The notes under the pieces are model-generated. The model was not told where the DNA came from and did no database searches. It saw only the letters and a list, made by a program, of their open reading frames with translations. Both the position numbers and the translations under genes were made by a program. Shown here piece after piece: positions 1-11,280 of a stretch of DNA of 64,000 nt (position 1 is the stretch's first letter; every line of letters begins with the position of its first letter). Source of the stretch: Candidatus Gastranaerophilales bacterium (lineage in GTDB: Bacteria; Cyanobacteriota; Vampirovibrionia; Gastranaerophilales; Gastranaerophilaceae); NCBI GenBank assembly GCA_944326555.1, contig CALVEK010000001.1, positions 78,013 to 142,012 of the forward strand. Reading direction: 5' to 3'.

Positions 1-558
1 GATTTACCGATAGTTACTGATATTCATACACCGGATCAGGCTGCACCTGTTGCAGAGGTTGCTGATATATTGCAAATTCCTGCATTTTTATGCAGACAAA
101 CAGATTTGCTTGTTGCTGCTGCTAAAACAGGTAAAATTGTAAATATTAAAAAGGGTCAATTTCTTGCACCTGCTCAAATGGCTCCGCTTGCTAAAAAAGT
201 TATTGATTCAGGTAATGACAAGGTCCTTTTTACTGACAGAGGAACAAGTTTTGGTTATAACAATCTCGTTGTAGATATGAGAGGTATTCCTATAATGCAA
301 GAGATGGGGGTCCCTGTTGTTTTTGATGCTACGCACAGTGTTCAGTTGCCGGGAGGTGCAGGAGAGTGTTCTTCAGGTGAAAGAAAATATGTTTCGACTC
401 TTGCAAAGGCTGCTGTTGCTGCAGGTGCTAAGGCATTGTTTTTTGAAGTACATCCGAATCCCGATAAAGCTCTTTGCGATGGACCCAACATGTTGTCTAT
501 AGACATGGCTAAGGATGTTTTCAAGACTTGTAATGATATTTTTAATCTTTTGAATTAG
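1..558 (+). CDS. kdsA: 3-deoxy-8-phosphooctulonate synthase, 3' part (cut by window edge)
   Basis: Condenses phosphoenolpyruvate with arabinose 5-phosphate to KDO 8-phosphate, the first committed step to the KDO sugar of lipopolysaccharide, in the cytoplasm. The reading frame is open from base 1, so the N-terminal third or so (family length about 270-285 residues; 185 present) lies upstream. Visible family motifs are [29 protein letters not shown] and FDATHSVQ with its His. The usual GGxREF stretch is altered here to SSGERKY. It is followed after 6 bases by a DUF2142 gene, so it appears to head or belong to a surface-glycan operon. Its presence argues for an outer membrane with KDO. Confidence 0.93.
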   Translation, partial: DLPIVTDIHTPDQAAPVAEVADILQIPAFLCRQTDLLVAAAKTGKIVNIKKGQFLAPAQMAPLAKKVIDSGNDKVLFTDRGTSFGYNNLVVDMRGIPIMQEMGVPVVFDATHSVQLPGGAGECSSGERKYVSTLAKAAVAAGAKALFFEVHPNPDKALCDGPNMLSIDMAKDVFKTCNDIFNLLN

Positions 559-564
559 ACTCTT

Positions 565-1938
565 ATGAAAATTGTGCAAAATATATTAAAACCGCAAAAT
601 TTGTTTATTATAGTTTGTTTGTTTTGGGGGTTATTGATTGCTATTGTAACTCCTCCTTTTCAGGCGCCTGATGAGCCTGAGCATTTGTTTAAAATGTGGG
701 GGTATACTCAAGGAACTTTAACTTATCAAATCAAAGACAAGTGGGTTGGCGGAGTTGTTCCCAAAAGTTTCATAGAAATTTATGATTATTACAGTCAATA
801 TCGTTGGACTTTCGACAAGACCTCTTTAGCTAAAACTAACGAATTTTCTAAATTAGAGCTAAATAAAAATGACAAATCATTTTTAAGATACAATGCTCCT
901 GTTTACACACCTGTATCTTATTTTCCCGCATTTTTGTTTTTGTGGGTATTAAAGTTATTGAATATATCGCCTTTGTTAATGACTTATCTTATGAGGATAT
1001 GTTTTTTACTCATATACACAGCATTGGGGTATATTGCTCTAAAAATTACTCCTTGTAAAAAATGGATGTTTTTTACACTTGAGACATTGCCTTTGATGAT
1101 TAGTCAGGGAGCTGCCATTAATACTGATGGTCTGTTTTTTGGGATTTTGTTTATTTTCTTAGCTTATACTTTAAGGCTGAGATTTGATAAAAATATTGAA
1201 AAAATTTCTCAAAAACAAATTTGTATATGGGGTATAATGACAGTTTTGTTGAGTATTTTAAAATTTGCTTACGCCCCTTTGTTGTTTTTATATTTTTTAT
1301 TACCAAAAGAAAAAACAGTTTTGCCTGAAAATTACTTAAAAAACTTTTTTATAATACTTTTATCTAATTTTTTAATAATATCTTTCTTTTTATCAGGCAT
1401 TTTGGGAGCAGAGGGATATAGATACTGGTCTTATATCAATCATAACAGATCAAACTTTGTTGTTATCAAAGAGGTTCTTTCAAATCCTTTTGAATTTTTG
1501 TATATGGTTGTTTACACGTTTAAGTTGGGTTGGATTTTCTTTTTAGCAAATATGGTATCAAACATTGGGGTTTTGATGTTTACTATTCCTGTTTGGGCGA
1601 CAAGATTGTATTGGATTATTATTTTTATAAGTGCCTTTTATTCTACTAAAGAAGAATCTGACATGAGCATTGATTTAAAAAATAAGTGGATTATGTTTTT
1701 TGTTATTGTTGTGTTATTTTTAATAACATTTTTGTCGGTGTATTTGGTTTATCAAACAAAACCGATTATTAGAGGAATGCAGGGCAGGTATTTTTCTCCA
1801 CTGCTTCCTATATTTTTGTTGTTATTTATGTCAACAAAATTTAATTTAAAAAACAAATGCTGTCCAATAGTTATCTTTTGTGTAACACAGTTGTTATTGG
1901 CTGTTAATATCTTTGGTTTTATAATAAGGTTTTATTAA
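565..1938 (+). CDS. DUF2142-type polytopic membrane protein, copy 1
   Basis: Predicted inner-membrane protein with about ten or more hydrophobic segments over 457 residues. After the first membrane segment (about residues 13-28) comes PPFQAPDEPEH, and near the C-terminus RGMQGRYFSPLLP; both are hallmarks I associate with the DUF2142 family, often encoded in cell-surface polysaccharide loci and thought to be GT-C-like glycosyltransferases. The acidic DE after the first membrane segment would face the periplasm, as in GT-C enzymes (inference). It is the first of three tandem homologues, starts 6 bases after kdsA and ends 2 bases before copy 2, so is almost certainly cotranscribed. Substrate unknown. 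Confidence 0.8.
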   Translation: MKIVQNILKPQNLFIIVCLFWGLLIAIVTPPFQAPDEPEHLFKMWGYTQGTLTYQIKDKWVGGVVPKSFIEIYDYYSQYRWTFDKTSLAKTNEFSKLELNKNDKSFLRYNAPVYTPVSYFPAFLFLWVLKLLNISPLLMTYLMRICFLLIYTALGYIALKITPCKKWMFFTLETLPLMISQGAAINTDGLFFGILFIFLAYTLRLRFDKNIEKISQKQICIWGIMTVLLSILKFAYAPLLFLYFLLPKEKTVLPENYLKNFFIILLSNFLIISFFLSGILGAEGYRYWSYINHNRSNFVVIKEVLSNPFEFLYMVVYTFKLGWIFFLANMVSNIGVLMFTIPVWATRLYWIIIFISAFYSTKEESDMSIDLKNKWIMFFVIVVLFLITFLSVYLVYQTKPIIRGMQGRYFSPLLPIFLLLFMSTKFNLKNKCCPIVIFCVTQLLLAVNIFGFIIRFY

Positions 1939-1940
1939 TA

Positions 1941-3305
1941 ATGCAAAAAAAATTGTCAGAGTTTTTACATGTAGAGAATATTTTTGTTTTTGTTTGTTTG
2001 TTTTGGGGATTATTGTTAATTCTTGCTTTACCTCCTTTGCATGGATCTGATGAGCCGGAACATTTTTTTAAAATATGGGGGTTTACTCAAGGGACTTTAA
2101 AATACCAATTAAAAGATAATTGGGTTGGAATCAATGCTCCTAAAAGTTTGGTCGAATTGGCAGGTATTTGTCATCACTACAGATGGACGTATAAAAAAAT
2201 TCCTGCCGATGTAAAGTTTTACATGTCTAAAATAAAACTCAATAAACAGGACAAAGTATTTTTTAGATACAATGCTCCTGAATATACTCCATTGTCTTAT
2301 TTCCCGTCATTTCTTGTGTTGTGGGTATTAAAACTTTTAAATGTAGCGCCTTTAGTTATGACTTATTTGTTAAGAGTAAGTTTTTTGTTGACATATATAG
2401 CACTTGGTTATGTTGCATTAAGGATTATTCCTTGTAAAAGATGGATGCTGTTTTTGTTTCAGACTTTACCTGTTGTCTTGGGACAAGCATCTATAATAAG
2501 TACGGATGGAGCATTTTTTGGTATTTTATTTTTGTTTTTTGCGTATACCATAAAACTTGCGTTTGATAAAAATATAGAAAAAATTGAGAAAAAGCAAATA
2601 TGTCTTTGGGGCATTTTAGGTATTATTTTATGTATGTTAAAGTATGCTTATCTCCCTCTTTTATTTTTATATTTTATTATTCCCGAAAAAAAATTTCCTA
2701 ACAAAGGTATATATTATAAGATTTTGTCGACAATTATTACAATAACTTTAGTCATTGTTATGTGTTTTATTTGCTCTGCAGTTAGTAATGTCGGTTTGAG
2801 GAGTGCTTTTTATAATATAAATGCAAAGACTTCCGTAATAATTTTGGATATATTAAAAAATCCTTTAGAATTTTTAAATGCGGTTTGGTATTCTACTTTG
2901 ATATATTTTAAGAACAATACATTTTATTCAGATATTATCGCAATGGCAAAACTTCCGTTTTTTGTTATAAACACGTATTGGTTTTTGCTATTATTATCTG
3001 TTTTTTACAGAGAAAATGATGAACCGACTATTAATTTAAAAGTAAAAGATTTTTTTATACTTATTTTTTCCGTAATTTTTACATATCTGATTATAATAAC
3101 ATCAGTTTATATTATTTGGCAGCATTATCCTTTTATTAGAGGTGTTTTTGGCCGATATCTTACTCCTTTGTTGCTGATTTTGTTTTTGATTTTGGCGTCA
3201 ACAAATTTTAATTTAAAAAATAAATATGTTCCTATTATTATATTTTTTGTGTCTCAATTTTTGTTGTTACTAAATTTATTTGATTCGTTGATAAGGTTTT
3301 GTTAA
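1941..3305 (+). CDS. DUF2142-type polytopic membrane protein, copy 2
   Basis: Second of three tandem paralogues (454 residues), same topology as its neighbours. The signature after the first membrane segment is changed to PPLHGSDEPEH, keeping the DEPEH acids but losing the Gln-Ala-Pro of the other two copies. The C-terminal signature reads RGVFGRYLTPLL instead of RGMQGRY, so this copy differs at both family motifs and may have a different substrate or activity (inference). Parts of the coding sequence are identical at DNA level to copy 3 (see findings), so the copies have exchanged sequence. Follows copy 1 by 2 bases. Confidence 0.8.
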   Translation: MQKKLSEFLHVENIFVFVCLFWGLLLILALPPLHGSDEPEHFFKIWGFTQGTLKYQLKDNWVGINAPKSLVELAGICHHYRWTYKKIPADVKFYMSKIKLNKQDKVFFRYNAPEYTPLSYFPSFLVLWVLKLLNVAPLVMTYLLRVSFLLTYIALGYVALRIIPCKRWMLFLFQTLPVVLGQASIISTDGAFFGILFLFFAYTIKLAFDKNIEKIEKKQICLWGILGIILCMLKYAYLPLLFLYFIIPEKKFPNKGIYYKILSTIITITLVIVMCFICSAVSNVGLRSAFYNINAKTSVIILDILKNPLEFLNAVWYSTLIYFKNNTFYSDIIAMAKLPFFVINTYWFLLLLSVFYRENDEPTINLKVKDFFILIFSVIFTYLIIITSVYIIWQHYPFIRGVFGRYLTPLLLILFLILASTNFNLKNKYVPIIIFFVSQFLLLLNLFDSLIRFC

Positions 3306-3307
3306 GT

Positions 3308-4687
3308 ATGGAAAAAAATTCATCCAAACTGTTATGTATAGAAAATATTTTTGTTTTTGTTTGTTTGTTTTGGGGATTGTTATTTGCTGTTTTGACTTCG
3401 CCTTTTCAGGCACCTGATGAGCCTGAACATTTTTTCAAAATGTGGGGGTTTACTCAAGGGACTTTAAAATATCAGCTAAAGGATAATTGGGTTGGTGTTT
3501 ATGCTCCAAAAAATTTGGTGGAAATTTATAAAATTTATAACCAATATCGTTGGACATATAAAAAAATACCTACTGAAGTTAATTTTTACATGTCAAAAGT
3601 ACCTTTGGATAGGCAGGATAAAGTATTTTTTAAATATAATGCTCCTGAATATACTCCATTGTCTTATTTCCCGTCATTTCTTGTGTTGTGGGTATTAAAA
3701 CTTTTAAATGTTGCTCCTTTAATGATGACTTATTTATTGAGAGTAAGTTTTTTGTTGACATATATAGCACTTGGTTATGTTGCATTAAAGATTATTCCTT
3801 GTAAAAAATGGATGCTGTTTTTGGTTCAGACATTGCCTATTGTTTTGAGTCAGTCTGCCTCTATAAACACTGATGCTATATTTTTTGGAATAGTTTTTAT
3901 ATTTTTTGCTTACACTCTCAAATTGGCATTTGATGAAAATATAAAAAAAATTGATAAAAAAGAAATCGTTATTTGGGGAATATTGGGGGTATTGGTAAGT
4001 ATTTTAAAATTTGCTTATGCACCATTGTTGCTTTTTTACTTTATTATTCCCAAAGAAAAATTTGAGAATACTAAAAATTATTATAAGAATTTTTTGTTTG
4101 TTTTAATATTACAGCTTTTAGTTTTATTTTTATTTTCGTATTGTGTAATGTCAAAAGATGTTTATCGCAGTGAGTATTACGGTATAAATACAAAAACTTC
4201 TATAATTTTTTGGGAGATGATTAAACATCCGTTTGAGCATTTGTATGGAATTTTATACACGACAGTTATGTATATAAGAATGAATTTTTATTATACAAAT
4301 ACAATTTCGAGTATAGGTACAACTTTTACAACAATTCCTTTATTTGCGACAAATTTGTATTGGTTTTTGTTGATTTTGTCCGGAGTGTATTCTCCTTTAG
4401 GAGAAAAAAAATATTTTACAAATTGGAAAAATAATTTGATTATTACAGTATCTCTGGTTTTTGTATACTGCATGATTGTTACATCTATTTATCTTGTTTA
4501 TCAGCATTATCCTTTTATGAGAGGGATGCAGGGGAGATATTTGACTCCTCTTTTACCTTTTTTATTGTTGCTTTTAAGTTTTAAAAATTTTAGGTTAGAA
4601 AACAAGATAATACCTGCATGCATTTTTGTAGTAAGTCAATTTTTGCTGGGTGTTACTTTGATTTGTTATGTGGTTAAATTTTATTAG
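3308..4687 (+). CDS. DUF2142-type polytopic membrane protein, copy 3
   Basis: Third tandem paralogue. I chose the ATG at 3308 (459 residues), two bases after the stop of copy 2; an in-frame TTG at 3299 would overlap that gene. It keeps the canonical SPFQAPDEPEH motif after the first membrane segment and RGMQGRYLTPLLP near the C-terminus, as in copy 1, while its central part is closest to copy 2. About ten hydrophobic segments. Role probably the same class as copies 1 and 2: membrane step in surface-glycan synthesis, possibly a GT-C transferase; no substrate can be read from the sequence. The next gene starts 3 bases after its stop. Confidence 0.8.
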   Translation: MEKNSSKLLCIENIFVFVCLFWGLLFAVLTSPFQAPDEPEHFFKMWGFTQGTLKYQLKDNWVGVYAPKNLVEIYKIYNQYRWTYKKIPTEVNFYMSKVPLDRQDKVFFKYNAPEYTPLSYFPSFLVLWVLKLLNVAPLMMTYLLRVSFLLTYIALGYVALKIIPCKKWMLFLVQTLPIVLSQSASINTDAIFFGIVFIFFAYTLKLAFDENIKKIDKKEIVIWGILGVLVSILKFAYAPLLLFYFIIPKEKFENTKNYYKNFLFVLILQLLVLFLFSYCVMSKDVYRSEYYGINTKTSIIFWEMIKHPFEHLYGILYTTVMYIRMNFYYTNTISSIGTTFTTIPLFATNLYWFLLILSGVYSPLGEKKYFTNWKNNLIITVSLVFVYCMIVTSIYLVYQHYPFMRGMQGRYLTPLLPFLLLLLSFKNFRLENKIIPACIFVVSQFLLGVTLICYVVKFY

Positions 4688-4690
4688 TTT

Positions 4691-6100
4691 ATGATTAGTC
4701 TGATTAAAAATAAAAAAATATTTTTACAATTTATTATCTTTATTTTGTACGCAATATTCACGTTTATAATGATTTTGCATCATGAAGTTTGGGGAGATGA
4801 GGCACAGGCATGGGTTGTTGTCAGAGATTCATCTTTTGTAGAAATGTTAGGACATGTCAGAACAGAGGGGCATCCTTTGTTGTGGTATTTTTTAATTTTG
4901 CCGTTTGCAAAGTTAGTACATTCTTTTAACGCAGTGTTTTTGATGCAATTTTTAAATTGGTTTTTTGTTTTATTGGCAGCGGTTTTTTTGATTTTTAAGT
5001 CTCCTTTTAATATTTTTTGTAAAATTTGTATTTTGCTAAGTTCCGGTTTTTTGTATTGGTATCCTGTAATTGCCAGAAGTTATTGTATTATTCCGATATT
5101 AATTTTTTTGGCGGCATATTTTTTTAATAAGCAAGACAAACATCCTTATATTTATTCTTTGATTATTATTCTTTTGGCAAATACTCATGTTATTATGTTC
5201 GGTTTTTGTTTTGCGCTTTCTTGTATATTTGCTTTGTATGCCAAAACAAAAAAACAAAAAATTGCTTTTGCACTTGTTGTTTTATCGTTGTTTTGTGTTG
5301 CAGGTTATTTGTACGGTTCTCAAAATGAGAATTTTATTGTAAAACATTCTCAGCATTTAAGCGGTATTATTGGCTTTTTGAAAGTATACAGCAGAGTTGT
5401 TTTTAATATTTACGGTATTTCAAACTTACTTGTGCTTTTGACGTTTGGGTTGTTTTTAATTTTTTGTTCTGTGGTTTTTTACAACAAAGATAAAAGAGTA
5501 TTTTTTGTTTATTTGGCTAATCTTATTTATCAATTTGGTGTATACATGTTTGTTTGGGGTAGTTTGCCCCAAAGAGTTTATATTATTCTTTTTTCGATAG
5601 TATTTGGTTTTTGGGTAATATATGAAAAAACAGTTAATTCAAAGTTGAATTTTTATTTGAGTTTAATGATTGCTTTATCATTTTTGCTGACTTTTGGAGA
5701 TGGTTTAAAAATGTTAAAGGATGATTATGTCAAAGATTTTTCCGGAGGCAAAAAGACTGCAGAATTTATTTTAAAAAATATTCCTCAAAATTCTGTTATT
5801 TTGTCTAATGATCCTGTAACAAGCACAAGTGTTAGCGCCTATTTGTTTGAAAATAAGGATAAGTATAAATTTTGGTATAACGGTTATAATGATTTTTACA
5901 CTTATACTTTATGGAATAAACCGATATTACCTCCTTATGCTTCTATTAGTGTTTCAGAACTTTTGAAAAAATATGATACAGTGTATTTGCTTATAAGTTC
6001 TGATGTTTATTTGAGCGAATTAACTCCTTTATTTGTTTCTGATATAAATGTTTTAACAAAACAAGAGCGATTTAAGATTTATAAAATAACTAAAGAGTAG
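4691..6100 (+). CDS. GT-C type membrane glycosyltransferase, copy 1
   Basis: Polytopic membrane protein of 469 residues. The first membrane segment is followed by HHEVWGDEAQAW and then RTEGHPLLWYF, the pattern of an acidic DE pair plus a His-Pro downstream that is typical of the GT-39/ArnT-like GT-C superfamily, where the acid activates the acceptor and the donor is a polyprenyl-phosphate sugar. A soluble C-terminal part of about 120 residues (from about 350) follows the last membrane segment. First of three tandem homologues that directly follow the three DUF2142 genes (3-base gap). Acceptor and donor are unknown; the family placement is by motif only. Confidence 0.75.
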   Translation: MISLIKNKKIFLQFIIFILYAIFTFIMILHHEVWGDEAQAWVVVRDSSFVEMLGHVRTEGHPLLWYFLILPFAKLVHSFNAVFLMQFLNWFFVLLAAVFLIFKSPFNIFCKICILLSSGFLYWYPVIARSYCIIPILIFLAAYFFNKQDKHPYIYSLIIILLANTHVIMFGFCFALSCIFALYAKTKKQKIAFALVVLSLFCVAGYLYGSQNENFIVKHSQHLSGIIGFLKVYSRVVFNIYGISNLLVLLTFGLFLIFCSVVFYNKDKRVFFVYLANLIYQFGVYMFVWGSLPQRVYIILFSIVFGFWVIYEKTVNSKLNFYLSLMIALSFLLTFGDGLKMLKDDYVKDFSGGKKTAEFILKNIPQNSVILSNDPVTSTSVSAYLFENKDKYKFWYNGYNDFYTYTLWNKPILPPYASISVSELLKKYDTVYLLISSDVYLSELTPLFVSDINVLTKQERFKIYKITKE

Positions 6101-6105
6101 AGAGT

Positions 6106-7533
6106 ATGGATATTAGTAAACGTAAAATTTTGAGTTGGGTTAATGTTTTAACAATACTTTTGTACGCATTGTTTACGTTTATTTTATTGTTGCACCACGA
6201 AATATGGGCGGATGAGGCTCAGGCATGGTTGGTTGTTAGAGATTTGGATTTTAGCGGGTTGATTTCTCATGTTCGGACAGAGGGGCATCCTTTGCTGTGG
6301 TATTTTACTATATTCCCTTTTGCAAAGTTGTTGAATTCTAATTTTTCTATATTTTCAATGCAAATTGTAAATTGGTTTATTGTTGTTTTGGCTATGGGAG
6401 TTTGGGTTTTTAGGTCTCCTTTTAATATTTTTGCAAAAATTTCAATGTTGTTAAGCTCAGGGTTTTTGTACTGGTATGCAATTATAGCAAGGAGTTATTG
6501 TTTTATACCTTTGTTTGTTTTTTTGTTGGCGATTTTTTATCCTAAACAAAAGGAGCACCCGTTTGTATATGCGTTATTAATAATTGCTCTTGCGAACACT
6601 CATTTGATTGTATTTGGTTTTTGTTTTGCATTGGCTTTAGTTTTTTTGTACAAAAACAGAAATGATAAAAAGGCTTTGATAGCTTCAAGTTTGGTTTTTT
6701 TATCCTTTATTTGTATTGTAATTTATCTTTGGGGTTCTCAAAATGAAAATTATATTGTAAGAAACGCTTTTAAGTTTCCTTTTTGGGATGGGGTAAAAGA
6801 TACTTATGAGCGTATGATTTTTAATTTTTACGGCTCACAAAAGATTGTTTTTTCAGTTATTTTAAGTTTGTTTTTAAGTTTTTCAGGTTTATTTTTATTT
6901 TTTAAAAACAAAGCAATGTTTTTTGTGTATTTAATGAGTATTATTTATCAAGTTGCTTTGTATGTGTTAGTTTGGGGGCAGTTGCCTCAGAGGACTTATT
7001 CTCTTTTTCTTGTGATAGTTTTTTGTTTTTGGGTAATGTTTAATGATTTATCAAAAAGACTAAAAAATTTGGTGAATTTTGCATTGATTATTGCATTTTT
7101 GGCCAGCTTCCCCACTGCTTTGTTTTTGATTAAACAAGAATGGGAGAAGGATTTTTCTGACGGATTGAATGTAGCTAATTTTATTGAGCAAAATATTCCG
7201 CAAGATGCTTTTATTGTTTCAAATTATCCGCTCACAACGGTTTCTATAAGTGTATATTTGCCGCAAAATAAAGGTAAATGGAAATTTTATTATCCTGCAT
7301 ATAAGGATTATTATACTTTTACTCATTGGAATAAGACTATTAATCCGAGTTTTACGCCATTACCGTTGGCGGATTATCTTAAAGACAAAAAAGAAATTTA
7401 TGTGCTGTTGAGTGCGGGTTCTGTTTATGAAGATTTAAAGCCTTTATATTCTTCTACTGACAAGGTATGCAACAATCAGGAAAAGTTTAAAATTTATAAA
7501 ATAACAAGAGAACAGATGTATGGAACAAACTAA
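6106..7533 (+). CDS. GT-C type membrane glycosyltransferase, copy 2
   Basis: 475 residues, clearly homologous along its whole length to the gene before it: HHEIWADEAQAW after the first membrane segment, RTEGHPLLWYF, then SSGFLYWYAIIARSYC and a QLPQRTYS loop before the last membrane segments. The soluble C-terminal domain (from about residue 365) ends with a KFKIYKITRE tail almost the same as in copy 1. Five bases separate it from copy 1, and its stop overlaps the start of copy 3 by 14 bases, which supports translational coupling. Probably transfers a sugar to an envelope acceptor on the outer face of the inner membrane (inference). Confidence 0.75.
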   Translation: MDISKRKILSWVNVLTILLYALFTFILLLHHEIWADEAQAWLVVRDLDFSGLISHVRTEGHPLLWYFTIFPFAKLLNSNFSIFSMQIVNWFIVVLAMGVWVFRSPFNIFAKISMLLSSGFLYWYAIIARSYCFIPLFVFLLAIFYPKQKEHPFVYALLIIALANTHLIVFGFCFALALVFLYKNRNDKKALIASSLVFLSFICIVIYLWGSQNENYIVRNAFKFPFWDGVKDTYERMIFNFYGSQKIVFSVILSLFLSFSGLFLFFKNKAMFFVYLMSIIYQVALYVLVWGQLPQRTYSLFLVIVFCFWVMFNDLSKRLKNLVNFALIIAFLASFPTALFLIKQEWEKDFSDGLNVANFIEQNIPQDAFIVSNYPLTTVSISVYLPQNKGKWKFYYPAYKDYYTFTHWNKTINPSFTPLPLADYLKDKKEIYVLLSAGSVYEDLKPLYSSTDKVCNNQEKFKIYKITREQMYGTN

Positions 7534-9034
7534 AAAAAATTTGTTGATAAATATATTATGTACAACAATTTATGCCTTAATTACGTTAGTTGTGGTTTTG
7601 CATCATGAAATTTGGGCAGATGAAGCTCAGGCATGGATGATTGCAAAGAGTTTACCATTGACAGGACTATTCAAACATTTGGTAAATGAGGGGCATCCGT
7701 CATTTTTTTATCTTTTGATAATGCCTTTTGCAAAATTGTTGAAAGGAACAGAGGCTATTTTGTCCATGCAGATTTTGTGCTGGTTTTCATCTGTTTTTTC
7801 TGTCTTTTTAATTTTTCAGTTTTCTTCGTTTAACAGGTTGGCAAAATTTGCAATAGCATTCAGTGCGGGTTTTTTGTACTTTTTCCCTGTTATAGCAAGG
7901 AGTTATTCGATATTGCCTTTATTGGTCTTTTTATTGGCGATATTTTATCCAAAAGCTAAAGATAGGCCTGTTTTGTATTCGATATTACTCATCTTGATTG
8001 CAAATACACATATTATTATGTTTGGTTTTGCATCTTTGCTTGGTTTTTTATTCTTTTATGAATCTTTTATAAAGGATAAAATCAATATTAAAAATTATAT
8101 TATTCCATTATCAATATGGATTTTGGGTTTATTGGCCGTTATATTGCAATTACATTCAACTACATCGAGCAATGTTTTTATTTCTTTAGATTTTAGCAAT
8201 ATTGTTGCCAATACGGTAAAAGTTGTCAGTCAGTTTTTTATAAACGGTTACGACAATCAATATGCGGATACGGGGAAAATTATTTTCCCTATGTTTGGTG
8301 TTTTTGCAATTCTTGTTAGTTTTCTTTTGTATATTTGGTTTTTTGTTATTTTGTTTGTTAATGATAAAAAAATATTTTTTGTAACTTTTTTGAGTATTTT
8401 TTTTCAACTTGTAATATACATTGTCGGTTATAATCATTGGATTTTTGCAAACAGGATATTTTGCGCTCATATAATCCTTATTTTTGCATTTTGGGTGATG
8501 CTTAAAAATAATGAGTTTAAAAATTTACCAAAAATCAATAATAAAAAATTTATTAATATAACAATTGCTGTATTATTCCTTTTGACAATATTAAACGGAA
8601 TCAGATATTCTGTATTGGATTGTCTTTACAGCTATTCGGGAGCAAAAGAGACGGCCGAATTTATACAAAAAAATATACAAGGTAAAGATACCTTGTTTAT
8701 TACGGATAATGAGCCTTATTGTGTCGCACTTGCGTATTATTTGCAAGGTAAAAAGGGGATATATTCTGCTATCCATCAAAAAGATATTACATACATTGTA
8801 TGGGATGAAAATTTGTATCACATGCTCTCTGATGGAGGATGGGATGAGTATGTTAAATTTATGAGACAGGAAAGAAATGAAGACTTTTTAACTAAAAAAA
8901 TATATGCGGTTATACCGACATTTAACAAGTATAGTCTTAATATTGCACATCCTAAAAATTACAAATTGATTTTTGAAAGTAAGCCATCGATATTAAAATT
9001 TGAGGGATTTAGCATTTACGAGTATCAAGGATAA
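7520..9034 (+). CDS. GT-C type membrane glycosyltransferase, copy 3
   Basis: 504 residues, the most divergent of the triplet. It keeps HHEIWADEAQAW and NEGHPSFFYLL but the RTEGHPLLWY of the other two is changed, and the middle region is longer. C-terminal soluble domain from about residue 385. Starts inside the end of copy 2 (14-base overlap, other frame). Last gene of the operon that began before the window; no clear T-rich terminator follows, only a weak inverted repeat (CTGTTAA at 9036-9042, TTAACAG at 9065-9071) before the chaperonin promoter region. Confidence 0.72.
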   Translation: MEQTKKNLLINILCTTIYALITLVVVLHHEIWADEAQAWMIAKSLPLTGLFKHLVNEGHPSFFYLLIMPFAKLLKGTEAILSMQILCWFSSVFSVFLIFQFSSFNRLAKFAIAFSAGFLYFFPVIARSYSILPLLVFLLAIFYPKAKDRPVLYSILLILIANTHIIMFGFASLLGFLFFYESFIKDKINIKNYIIPLSIWILGLLAVILQLHSTTSSNVFISLDFSNIVANTVKVVSQFFINGYDNQYADTGKIIFPMFGVFAILVSFLLYIWFFVILFVNDKKIFFVTFLSIFFQLVIYIVGYNHWIFANRIFCAHIILIFAFWVMLKNNEFKNLPKINNKKFINITIAVLFLLTILNGIRYSVLDCLYSYSGAKETAEFIQKNIQGKDTLFITDNEPYCVALAYYLQGKKGIYSAIHQKDITYIVWDENLYHMLSDGGWDEYVKFMRQERNEDFLTKKIYAVIPTFNKYSLNIAHPKNYKLIFESKPSILKFEGFSIYEYQG

Positions 9035-9134
9035 CCTGTTAAGTTATCTTTTTACAGATTCTTTTTAACAGTTGCACTTTTCTTTTTTGTCAGTATATCT
9101 CGCAAAAAAAGAATTATTAATTTTTCATTAACTT

Positions 9135-9165
9135 TTGAAGTTTTTTAAAAATCAAATGGTATAAA
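9135..9165 (+). promoter_or_regulatory. possible groESL promoter
   Basis: TTGAAG (9135-9140) and TATAAA (9160-9165) are 19 bases apart, a little wide for sigma-70, upstream of groES. No CIRCE operator (paired TTAGCACTC/GAGTGCTAA) is visible between 9035 and 9221, so heat control, if present, must work another way. Confidence 0.3.
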
Positions 9166-9221
9166 AGTAGAGTAGAGTAGGTAGAAATATAAGTATAAGA
9201 ATAATTAAAAAGGAGGACGCT

Positions 9222-9509
9222 ATGTCAATCAGACCATTATCAGACAAATTGGTAATCAAAGTTATAGAAGATACAGAAAAAACAGAAGGCGGAATTTTTA
9301 TTCCTGATTCTGCAAAAGAAAAACCACAAAAAGGTGAAGTAATTGCAGTAGGCCCCGGAAAAACTCTTGAAGACGGTAAAAAAGAAGAAATGGATGTTAA
9401 AGTAGGCGAAGTTGTTCTTTTTGCAAAATACGCAGGTACTGATGTAAAAATGGGCGACGAAACTTTTAAAATAATGTCTGTAAAAGATGTTTTGGGCGTT
9501 TTGGAATAA
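9222..9509 (+). CDS. groES: co-chaperonin GroES
   Basis: Seven-subunit lid of the GroEL chamber; cytoplasmic. 95 residues, normal family length, starting MSIRPLSDKLVIK and containing the mobile-loop region TEGGIFIPDSAKEKPQKGEV (about 21-40) and the roof motif; ends IMSVKDVLGVLE. The start is fixed by a very strong Shine-Dalgarno (AAGGAGGA about 9210-9217) just upstream of ATG. groEL follows after 42 bases with its own AAGGAG, the usual bicistronic arrangement. Confidence 0.98.
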   Translation: MSIRPLSDKLVIKVIEDTEKTEGGIFIPDSAKEKPQKGEVIAVGPGKTLEDGKKEEMDVKVGEVVLFAKYAGTDVKMGDETFKIMSVKDVLGVLE

Positions 9510-9539
9510 ACCCGTTCGGAAATAAAATATAATCATTAA

Positions 9540-11195
<1,656 letters not shown>

Positions 11196-11220
11196 TTTCA
11201 TATCACTTAGAAAATTTATG

Positions 11221-11255
11221 GCGGGCATTTTCTGTTTTGAAAGTGCCCGCTTTTT
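11221..11255 (+). terminator. groESL terminator
   Basis: GCGGGCA (11221-11227) pairs with TGCCCGC (11244-11250), with further TTC/GAA pairing inside, followed by TTTTT. It lies 25 bases after the groEL stop. Confidence 0.85.
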
Positions 11256-11280
11256 ACAACTCGCTATTGATTAATTTTTC

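Noticed and set aside
9035..9221. CIRCE operator before groESL
   Set aside because: The paired nine-base arms of CIRCE are not present; only a weak unrelated inverted repeat is seen.
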